The notes beneath the pieces were generated by a model that saw nothing but the letters and a program-made list of their open reading frames with translations, made no database searches and was not told where the DNA came from. From Microcella sp. (lineage in GTDB: Bacteria; Actinomycetota; Actinomycetes; Actinomycetales; Microbacteriaceae), in the NCBI RefSeq assembly GCF_025808395.1, contig NZ_CP075524.1:1426001-1490000 (forward strand): 64,000 nucleotides of DNA. The letters run 5' to 3'. A program made the position numbers and the translations under genes. Below, one piece after another: positions 49,233-56,642 of the stretch (position 1 is the first letter of the stretch; the number at the start of each line of letters is the position of its first letter).

Positions 49233-50900
49233 CTAGTACGGCAGCACCGTCACCGGTCTGGCTGCGGCGGGCGGGGGCAGGATGCGTGAACTCGCGAGCA
49301 GCGAATCGCCTCGGTAGCTCACACTCGCGTGCAGGGGTGCCGTCGTGCTCAACTGCACCGCCGCGTTCGTGGCCGACTCGAGCACGAGGCCGGTGCCGGC
49401 GGGCACGTCGACGGTGCGGCCGTCGACGGTGACCGTGGCGTCGGCGTCGGGCGCGAACACGTGGATGAAGGCCGTGACGCTCTGCCCCACGGGCGCGACG
49501 GCGGCGAGCACCTCGGTGCCGGGCTCGATCTCGGCCACTGGAGTGAACCACTCGAGGTCGATGCCCGACGTGCCCGCGGTGCTCGTGCGCGCTGCCACGA
49601 CGGTCGGAGCCGACGACTCGACCACGATCGAGTAGTCGCCGTCGAGCAGGTCGGTGAAGGGCAGGTCGAGCACGGCCTGCGGCTCGAGGGTGGTCGTCAG
49701 TGCGACGCCGGCGTCGCCGCTCTGCGGGATGAGCCTCACCGTGACGTCGACGGGCGAGTCACCTGGGGCGAGCATCCGCAGGGCCGTCAATGCGTCTGCG
49801 TTGCCTTCGTCGCTCGCCCGCTCGAGCACCGCCTGGCCGCCGATGACGGGCATCGCCGGAATGACGTGGCGCGTCGCCGCCGCCTCGAGCGGGGTGACGA
49901 TGCTGATGCCGCTCGCGTCGAGCCCGCGCACGATCGAATGCTGCAGCGTCGCCGCGACCGAGCCGCCCTCGCTGCGCACTTCGACGACCGGAGACTCGGC
50001 GCCCACGACGATGCCGCTGAGCGGCAGCACGCGCTGAGTGCCGGCAGCGACCACGATGCCGCTCAAGCCGGGGGCGGTGACCGGCCCGTTCTCGGTGAAG
50101 ACGCGCAGGCTGACGGTGGCGTCGACCGCGCCCGCGTTGGTCAGCACGATCCAGGTGGTGCGGCCTGTCGTCGTCGAGCCGGCCACGAGCCACGCCGATC
50201 GGCCCGGAGTGAGGCACTCTGAGGCGGCGAGTCCGGCGACGTCGCTCGTGCGGGCGCGCACCGACTCGCTGGCCGCGAGCGCCTCTGCGGGAGCCTCTTT
50301 CGGCAGCGTCACCACCACGGCGCCGCCGTCGAGGGCGTCGCTCTGCACGATCGTCGACTCGCCGAGCCCGGTGCCGGCGCTGCGACGCTGAGGGTCGGCG
50401 ACGGCGGCGACCTGAGGGTTCTCGCCGCGCGTGAGGCCCAGCACCGAGCCCGCGCAGACGAGGGTCTGGTCGGCACGGTCAGGAGTCACCGTGATCGCGA
50501 GCGCGTCGGGGGCCAGTGCGGGGCTCGGCACGAACAGCACGCCGGCGACGAGCGCCGCGGCGGCGGCTGCGGCGCCGAGTGCGAGGGTGGCGCGGCCTGA
50601 GGCGACGAGCAGGGCGCGAGTCGTGCCGGGTGCGCGCGGGGGTTTCGCTGCGTGCTCGGGGTGCGCGGCGTGCTCGGGTTGCGCGGCGTGGTGGCGTCGC
50701 GCGGCGCGACCTTCGCGAGAGTGCTCGTTTGTGGCAAGAGTCGCAGAACTTTCAGCGACCGATGCCACATTCGGCCCATCTCGCGGCGGCTCGGGCGACG
50801 TGGGCGACTCGGCGGCGGGCGACGCGGGCGACTCGGGGGCGGGCGACGTCGGCGGCAGGGCCGACGACTCGGGGTGCTCGGGCGACTGCGGGTCACTCAT
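49233..50900 (-). CDS. DUF5719 family membrane-anchored extracellular protein
   Basis: A 555-residue protein. The N-terminal 90 residues are disordered and cytoplasmic (repeats of SPAPESPASP type and PEHAAHPEHAA). One membrane helix follows (about 104-125, ATLALGAAAAAAALVAGVLF), then a large extracellular beta-rich domain ending ARPVTVLPY. The family is known in actinobacteria beside the whiB2-linked glycosyltransferase. Residues about 43-58 (VASVAESSATLATNEH) are encoded by a copy of the dispersed palindrome. The ATG at 50900 overlaps the glycosyltransferase stop by 8 bp. Function unknown. Confidence 0.75.
   Translation of the reverse strand: MSDPQSPEHPESSALPPTSPAPESPASPAAESPTSPEPPRDGPNVASVAESSATLATNEHSREGRAARRHHAAQPEHAAHPEHAAKPPRAPGTTRALLVASGRATLALGAAAAAAALVAGVLFVPSPALAPDALAITVTPDRADQTLVCAGSVLGLTRGENPQVAAVADPQRRSAGTGLGESTIVQSDALDGGAVVVTLPKEAPAEALAASESVRARTSDVAGLAASECLTPGRSAWLVAGSTTTGRTTWIVLTNAGAVDATVSLRVFTENGPVTAPGLSGIVVAAGTQRVLPLSGIVVGAESPVVEVRSEGGSVAATLQHSIVRGLDASGISIVTPLEAAATRHVIPAMPVIGGQAVLERASDEGNADALTALRMLAPGDSPVDVTVRLIPQSGDAGVALTTTLEPQAVLDLPFTDLLDGDYSIVVESSAPTVVAARTSTAGTSGIDLEWFTPVAEIEPGTEVLAAVAPVGQSVTAFIHVFAPDADATVTVDGRTVDVPAGTGLVLESATNAAVQLSTTAPLHASVSYRGDSLLASSRILPPPAAARPVTVLPY
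50726..50773. repeat. Dispersed palindromic repeat, copy C, inside a coding region
   Basis: CGTTTGTGGCA (50726-50736) pairs with TGCCACATTCG (50763-50773; the inner TGTGGCA/TGCCACA part is exact), with inner GTCGC/GCGAC arms around AGAACTTTCA. It is 48 bp (16 codons) and related to copies A and B near 26.4 kb. It lies in frame in the disordered N-terminus of the DUF5719 protein. Confidence 0.7.
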
Positions 50901-53844
50901 CGTCATCACCTGCCTCGAAGGTCGTGGCGGGTCCCTCGTCGACCGCCGAGTCGGTGCGGGCTCGCCTCGGCCCCAGACTGGTCGGCACGGCGAGCAGCAG
51001 GGTGAGGGCCAGGATGCCCAGCTGAACCCCGAGAATCGCCGCGGTCGAGGCGGGGCGAGCTGGGTCGCCCGCCCGGCTCGTGTCGTCGGCGACGACGCGG
51101 TAGAGGCGGCCGGCGTCGGTGTCTCCGACGGGCACGAGCTGGGCGTTGCCGTCGAGCGCAGCGACGGCGGTGTCGGCGGCCGCCGACGCCGCCGGCGCGC
51201 TCTCGAGCAGCACGAAGCGCACGTCGAGGGCGTCGAGCTCGGCAGTCAGGTCTCGGCCGCTGGGGGCGACGAGGTTGGCGACGATCTCGGCGACGGTGGT
51301 CGACTCGGCGATGCCCTGCAGCACGGACGCGTCGCTCGAGCCCGAGCCGGCGACGGCGGCGAGGTCGCCGCCGCTCGTGCCGGGCAGCCCGCTGCCGACG
51401 AGCGCGCGGGTGGCGACGATGGTGCGCTGCTCGATGAGGGTGCGCCCGGCTCCGTGGTCGATGCGGGCCGCCACCCGCGAGTCGATCGGGGTCAGCACGA
51501 GCGTCGCGACTCCGGGGTCGGTGGCCGCTTCGGCGGCGACGAGGGCGGGCAGGGTGCGCGCGTCGGTGCTCGTGACGGCGGCAGTGCCGGTGAGCACGGC
51601 GATGGCGGCAGGCGCGGCGACGAGGGCTGCGGCGATGACGGCCAGGGTGGCGAGAGCGGCAGCCAGCACGCGGGGCCGGCGCGGCGTGGTGCGCACGGTG
51701 GCTGGCCGGGCTGCGAGCCCGTCGATGCCGATCGCGGCGGCAAGCGCGAGGCCGAGGGCGGCGAGGCTCACTGCGGGCCCGACATCGAGCGGCACGGGCT
51801 GCCCGGCGGCGGTCACGACTGAGACGCTCGAGATCGCCCAGGCGGTGGCGATGCCGAGCGCGGCGAGGGCGAGCGGCACGATGCTGCGGCGTGCGTCTGG
51901 CAGAGCCAGCCCGAGCAGCGCGAGGGCGACGACGGGCAGCATGAGCATGGCCAGCACGAACGGCAGCAGCAGCCCCTCGGCTGGCATGAGCGCGGCGAGG
52001 GGGCCGAGCAGGGGCCCGAGGTCGGGCCACCCGAGCACGATGCCCGTCGGCGAGCTGGGGCCAGGAGCCACCTGCAGACCTGGGTCGGCGAGCAGCCCCA
52101 GGGGCGTGCCGCGCATCACCTGGTCGATGACGAGCGGCGTGAACAGTGCCAGTGCCGGAACCGGCAGCGTCAGCAGTCGGCCGATGCGGCGAGGGTGGGC
52201 GAGCATCCACAGCACCCAGGCGATGACGAGCGGAAAGACGAGCGTAGGTGCGGCGGCAGTGACGGCGGCGCCGAGCAGTCCGGCGACGGCAGTGGCGCTC
52301 CACGAATGCGGGGCACGGGCCGCGGCGACGACGAGCCACGGCAGGGCCACGTGGGCGACGAGGGCTGCCGGGCGCCCTTCGGTGATGGCGACGAGCAGCG
52401 CAGGCGCGAGCGCCCACAGCACGGCGGCGACGACGGCGGGGGCAGTGCGGCGCACCAGTTCGGCGGCCGCCCACCACGCCCCGAGAGCCGAGAGCGGCAT
52501 GGCCACGATGACGAGCACGGCGAGCGAGAGCGAGGGTTGCCACGGCGTGAGCAGGCCGAGCAGGGCGAGAACGAACGCGAAGGGGTCTGCCGCCCCGAGA
52601 GCCGTGCGCTCGATGCCGGCCAGCAGCGACGGCACGTCGGCCGCGAGCGGAACGAACGCCCCACCCACGATCGCCGACGCCGCCCCCAAGGGCGCGAACA
52701 GTGCGGCGCCGAGCAGGCCGAAGAGGGCGACCACGAGGGCTCCGCCCGGGGTGAACGGCGGCCGCGGCGGCCGAAGGTCGGGGGCCGCACTCAGCCGGGC
52801 ATCGCGTTCGATCGCGCGACGCTGACGCACTTCGTCGCGCGGCAGGCGCAGCGGTGCGATCGCCGCCCACCCCATGGTGCGGCCGCGCGAGAGCCGACGG
52901 CGGGCGTTCGGCACGGCCGAGCCCGAAAACGCCACCGCGAGCGCCGCCGCGAACTCGCCCGTCACGAGGGCGGGCCGCTTGGCGAGCAAGTGCCCGAGGG
53001 CGCGCACGACGGCGAGCGGCAGCAGGCTGAGCCAGTGCAACGCCACGACGAGGGCGGGGGCGTAGACGAGTCGCCGGTGCAGTTGCGCCGTGCGCCGCAC
53101 GCGGGCGATGGTGCGCTGCGAGACGCGCGGGCGCGGCCCGGGGCGTGCGGCGAGCGAGGTGCCCTCGTGCACGAACACCCGCGCCTGCGGCACGCCGATG
53201 ACCCGATGACCGGCAAGACGGATGCGCACGCACAGATCGAGCGCGGCGTCGACCGTCGGCAGCGCAGGGTCGAAGCCTTCGACCTGGTTGTAGACCGCGC
53301 GCCGCACGAGCAGCCCGGCTTCGCTCATGGCGAGCACGTCGCTCGTGCGGTCGTGCTGGGCCTGGTCGAGCTCGCGCTGCGCGAACGCGATGGAGGCCCC
53401 GTATTCGGTGAGTGTCTCGCCGTAGCCGACGATCATGGTCGGATGCGCGGCGTCGAGCTGCTTGGGGCCCGCGGCTGCGACCGACGGCGCGATCTCGACG
53501 GCGGCGAGCAGCCGCTCGAGCGCACGTGGGTCTGGAGTGGTGTCGTGGCGCAGCAGCCACAGCCACTCGTCGACTCCGCCGTAGGGCGACTGGGTCTGCT
53601 CGATGACCGGCAGGGCGCCGAGCCCGCGGTGCACGAGCTCACCGAACGACACTGCCGCACCCGCCGTGACGAACTGGGTGGGGGCGATGGCGGTGAGCTG
53701 GGCCGTGGCCGCGTCGTCGCCGGCGGCGTCGACGACCACGAGCAGGTCGGGGTGGCGGGTCTGGTGGGTGAGGGCATCCAGCGTCTGCTGCAGCACGTCG
53801 CCGCCGCGGCGGGCGACGACGATCGCGATGACTCGAGGCTGCAC
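50893..53844 (-). CDS. Large membrane glycosyltransferase (GT2 N-terminus)
   Basis: A 983-residue protein. The GT2-type N-terminal domain (about 1-250) includes VIAIVVARRGGDVLQQTLDALTHQT, DEWLWLLRHDTTPDPRALERLL (DxD-like) and YNQVEGFDPALPTVDAALDLC. Twelve or more membrane helices follow, with extracellular loops. Such proteins sit by whiB2 in actinobacteria and probably extend or attach an envelope glycan. Its 3' end overlaps the DUF5719 start, so the two may form a complex. No signal for a specific sugar. Confidence 0.87.
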   Translation of the reverse strand: MQPRVIAIVVARRGGDVLQQTLDALTHQTRHPDLLVVVDAAGDDAATAQLTAIAPTQFVTAGAAVSFGELVHRGLGALPVIEQTQSPYGGVDEWLWLLRHDTTPDPRALERLLAAVEIAPSVAAAGPKQLDAAHPTMIVGYGETLTEYGASIAFAQRELDQAQHDRTSDVLAMSEAGLLVRRAVYNQVEGFDPALPTVDAALDLCVRIRLAGHRVIGVPQARVFVHEGTSLAARPGPRPRVSQRTIARVRRTAQLHRRLVYAPALVVALHWLSLLPLAVVRALGHLLAKRPALVTGEFAAALAVAFSGSAVPNARRRLSRGRTMGWAAIAPLRLPRDEVRQRRAIERDARLSAAPDLRPPRPPFTPGGALVVALFGLLGAALFAPLGAASAIVGGAFVPLAADVPSLLAGIERTALGAADPFAFVLALLGLLTPWQPSLSLAVLVIVAMPLSALGAWWAAAELVRRTAPAVVAAVLWALAPALLVAITEGRPAALVAHVALPWLVVAAARAPHSWSATAVAGLLGAAVTAAAPTLVFPLVIAWVLWMLAHPRRIGRLLTLPVPALALFTPLVIDQVMRGTPLGLLADPGLQVAPGPSSPTGIVLGWPDLGPLLGPLAALMPAEGLLLPFVLAMLMLPVVALALLGLALPDARRSIVPLALAALGIATAWAISSVSVVTAAGQPVPLDVGPAVSLAALGLALAAAIGIDGLAARPATVRTTPRRPRVLAAALATLAVIAAALVAAPAAIAVLTGTAAVTSTDARTLPALVAAEAATDPGVATLVLTPIDSRVAARIDHGAGRTLIEQRTIVATRALVGSGLPGTSGGDLAAVAGSGSSDASVLQGIAESTTVAEIVANLVAPSGRDLTAELDALDVRFVLLESAPAASAAADTAVAALDGNAQLVPVGDTDAGRLYRVVADDTSRAGDPARPASTAAILGVQLGILALTLLLAVPTSLGPRRARTDSAVDEGPATTFEAGDDDE

Positions 53845-53926
53845 GACTACGACCCTACGGTGAGCGGTGCGCGGCGGCAGTCGCGCGCGCCGAGGCTGAC
53901 ACGATGCGAGCGTTGCGCGAGATCAC

Positions 53927-54247
53927 TCAGGCGCGTCGACGCAGCTTGCGGCGCTCGCGTTCGCTCAGGCCACCCCAGATGCCGAAGCGCTCGTCGTTCT
54001 GCAGGGCGTATTCGAGACACTCGGTCTTGACTTCGCACGAGGTGCAGATCTTCTTGGCGTCTCGCGTCGAGCCGCCCTTCTCAGGAAAGAAGGCTTCGGG
54101 GTCGGTTTGCGCACACAGCGCGTCGGCCTGCCAAGCGAGAGCGTTGTCGTCGTCGTCGAGGGCCGACCGGCGCCGCACCCCCGGCACGCCCAGGCGCACC
54201 GGGTCGACGAACCAATCACCCGGCACACTGTTGCGATATTCGCTCAT
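53927..54247 (-). CDS. whiB2: WhiB-family regulator, WhiB2/WhmD type
   Basis: A 106-residue [4Fe-4S] regulator of division and septation. Cluster ligands are Cys45, Cys68, Cys71 and Cys77 (CAQTDPEAFFPEKGGSTRD, then CTSCEVKTEC), followed by RFGIWGGLSERERRKLRRRA. Start at the ATG at 54247, with GGAGGGAG upstream; a GTG at 54283 would add an unlikely Gly-rich leader. Placement between the glycosyltransferase and manA/galE fits WhiB2 in other actinobacteria. About 135 bp of control region precede it with no recognised gene. Confidence 0.93.
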   Translation of the reverse strand: MSEYRNSVPGDWFVDPVRLGVPGVRRRSALDDDDNALAWQADALCAQTDPEAFFPEKGGSTRDAKKICTSCEVKTECLEYALQNDERFGIWGGLSERERRKLRRRA

Positions 54248-54383
54248 GGCCCCAACTCCCTCCCCCGCGTGACCCCCGCCCAACGGGATGCCCTAATTAC
54301 ACTCGTGTCATTCGCTCGCGTCAAGTCGCGGATAGTAAAAGGTTCGACCCACTATTCAGAGTTGCGACGCGCCGACAAAACCG

Positions 54384-55370
54384 CTATCGCGGCGAGGGAT
54401 TCTCAGCATCGCGAGACTGCGTGCGCGCTCGCCACGCTGACTCCACCATCTCGGCGAGCGTGTGGCGCATCTGCCATCCGAGGTCGCGCGCGGCGAGTTC
54501 GCCGCTCGCCACGATGCGCGGCGGGTCGCCCAGCCGCCGTTCGGCAAGCTCGGGCTCGACGCTCACGCCAGTGACCTCGGCAACGGCATCCATGATCTGC
54601 CGCACCGAGACGCCGTCGCCCGAGCCGAGGTTGTATGCGGGCTCGATCGGCTCGCCCGCTTCGAGTCGACGTGCAGCTTCGACGTGGGCGAAGGCGAGGT
54701 CGGCCACGTGAATGTAGTCGCGCACGCACGTGCCGTCAGGCGTCGGGTAGTCGGTGCCATAGATGCGCGGCTGTCGACCCTCGACGAGTGCGTCGAACAC
54801 GAGCGGAAACAGATTGTGCGGGCTCGTGTCGCGCACGGCCGCATCGCCCGAGCCGACCACGTTGAAGTAGCGCAGGCTCGTGTGGCGCAGCCCCGCGGCG
54901 ACACCTTGATCGCGCAACAGCCACTCGCCGATGAGTTTCGACTCGCCGTAGGGCGAGGTGGGGCTCTTCGGTGTGTCTTCGACGACGAGGTCGACGTCGA
55001 CGGCTCCGTAGACGGCGGCCGACGACGAGAACACGCACTGGCCGACGCCGTGCCGCTGCATCGACTCGAGCAGTGTGATCATGCCCGTCACGTTCTGCTC
55101 GTAGGTGTGCAGTGGACGCTGCACGCTGACTCCGGCGTACTTGAAACCTGCGACATGAATGACCCCGGTGACGGCGTGGTTGCTGAGCGCAGCATCCACC
55201 GCATGGTTGTCGAGAATTGATGCGCGCACGAACGGCACGCCCTCAGGAACGAAGGCGGCGTGCCCGCTCGAGAGGTCGTCAATGACGACGGGGCTCATGC
55301 CCGCCGCGGTGAGAGCGCGCACAACGTGCGCCCCGATGTAACCGGCTCCGCCGGTGACCAGCCACGTCAT
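54384..55370 (-). CDS. galE: UDP-glucose 4-epimerase
   Basis: A 328-residue extended SDR that interconverts UDP-glucose and UDP-galactose, giving galactose for envelope galactans. The NAD motif is VTGGAGYIGAHVVRAL. The catalytic Ser lies in FSSSAAVYG and the Tyr/Lys pair in SPYGESKLIGEW. LRYFNVVGS and CVRDYIHVADLA are typical of GalE. The ATG overlaps the manA stop (ATGA), so the two sugar genes are cotranscribed. Confidence 0.93.
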   Translation of the reverse strand: MTWLVTGGAGYIGAHVVRALTAAGMSPVVIDDLSSGHAAFVPEGVPFVRASILDNHAVDAALSNHAVTGVIHVAGFKYAGVSVQRPLHTYEQNVTGMITLLESMQRHGVGQCVFSSSAAVYGAVDVDLVVEDTPKSPTSPYGESKLIGEWLLRDQGVAAGLRHTSLRYFNVVGSGDAAVRDTSPHNLFPLVFDALVEGRQPRIYGTDYPTPDGTCVRDYIHVADLAFAHVEAARRLEAGEPIEPAYNLGSGDGVSVRQIMDAVAEVTGVSVEPELAERRLGDPPRIVASGELAARDLGWQMRHTLAEMVESAWRARTQSRDAENPSPR

Positions 55371-56533
55371 GCATTCACCGTTGTCGGGTGCTCGCCCGTC
55401 GCGATTACGACTCGGCCACCGCCGCGCACGGTGAGAACCGCGTCATCGCAGAACACTGCCTGGCCGCATTCAAGAGCGAGCGAGTCTTGCAGGGTGATGG
55501 ACCCCTCGAAGCACAGCACAATCGCGCAGCCGCCCGCGTCGACCGTAGCCCGCCCGCCCACGGCAGCCCCATCAACAACGGTGAGTGCAAAGTCGACCAC
55601 GTCGGGCTCGAAGCGCAGCACTCCTGGCGACAGCACCGTAGGTTCGATGCGCGGCTCAGGCAGCGGTCGTACGTCGAGCACGCTCATGAGTTCGGCGACG
55701 TCTACGTGCTTGGGGGTGAGACCCCCGCGCAACACGTTGTCGCTCGCGGCCATCACTTCGATGGCGAGGCCGTGCTGATACGAGTGGATGTTGCCGGTCG
55801 GCAGGTAGAGCGCCTCACCCCTGCGCAGCACGACCGTGTGCATGAGCAACGAGAGCGCCACACCAGGGTCGCCGGGGTAGTACCGCGCGAGGCGCCGCAC
55901 GGTCTCCCAACTCTCAGAGTCTGCGTCGAGCGTCTCGATGCGGTGGGCGAGGTCGACGACAGCATCCACCACGGTGTCAACGCCGTCTCCGCGCTCGATC
56001 AGCCATCGCACCACGTCGGGCAATGCCGCAGCGTCGGTCAGACGCTCGAGGAAAGGGGCGAGCTTGGTCGAGCCGGTAGCGTCGCCCGCGCGCTGCAGTT
56101 CTTCGCGTGCCGTACCGACCGAGCGGAACCCGGCGAGCGCGATGAACGGGTCGCTCAGGGCGTAGATGAGTTCTGGCTTGTGCAGCTGATCTTTGTAGTT
56201 GCGCGTGGGGTCGTCGAGGGCGATGCCGGCGGCGTTCTCGCGAGCGAACCCGTCGCGAGCCTGAGCGATGGTGGGGTGCGCCTGCAGCGAGAGCGGTTCA
56301 GCGGCGGCCAGCACTTTGAGCAAGTACGGCAGCTTCTGCCCCCGCGCCGTCAGATAGCTGGCGAGATCGGGTTCGCTGGCTCCCGCCACAATCGATGCCG
56401 GTGATGCGGGGTGGTCACCAAACCACAACTCTGCTTCAGGGCCTCCCGACGGCGTCGCACCACGTAGCTCGGCGATCGCGGTCGTCGAACCCCAGGCGTA
56501 GGGGCGCGGAGTGTTCTCTATGCGCAGCAACAC
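55367..56533 (-). CDS. manA: Mannose-6-phosphate isomerase, class I
   Basis: A 388-residue zinc enzyme that interconverts fructose-6-P and mannose-6-P, feeding ManB. Zinc ligands are in LSLQAHP (Gln, His), HKPELIYAL (Glu) and LPTGNIHSYQHGLAIE (His). The jelly-roll fold continues to the end. I choose the GTG at 56533 (MLLRIENTPRPYAWGS); a TTG one codon later is possible. A longer frame runs into the protease upstream region. Coupled to galE. Confidence 0.93.
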   Translation of the reverse strand: MLLRIENTPRPYAWGSTTAIAELRGATPSGGPEAELWFGDHPASPASIVAGASEPDLASYLTARGQKLPYLLKVLAAAEPLSLQAHPTIAQARDGFARENAAGIALDDPTRNYKDQLHKPELIYALSDPFIALAGFRSVGTAREELQRAGDATGSTKLAPFLERLTDAAALPDVVRWLIERGDGVDTVVDAVVDLAHRIETLDADSESWETVRRLARYYPGDPGVALSLLMHTVVLRRGEALYLPTGNIHSYQHGLAIEVMAASDNVLRGGLTPKHVDVAELMSVLDVRPLPEPRIEPTVLSPGVLRFEPDVVDFALTVVDGAAVGGRATVDAGGCAIVLCFEGSITLQDSLALECGQAVFCDDAVLTVRGGGRVVIATGEHPTTVNA

Positions 56534-56642
56534 GGCACGTGCTTTCAGTAGGCGAAGGGTGTGGCGCCACCGTATCAATAGTCGATTGTCGAACACTCGC
56601 TCTCGCGCTCGTGACACTGTTTCGGCTACCGTGCATATACAC

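Noticed and set aside
52195..54030. A 611-codon plus-strand frame opposite the glycosyltransferase
   Set aside because: Composition is that of a reverse shadow; the minus strand has the membrane glycosyltransferase.
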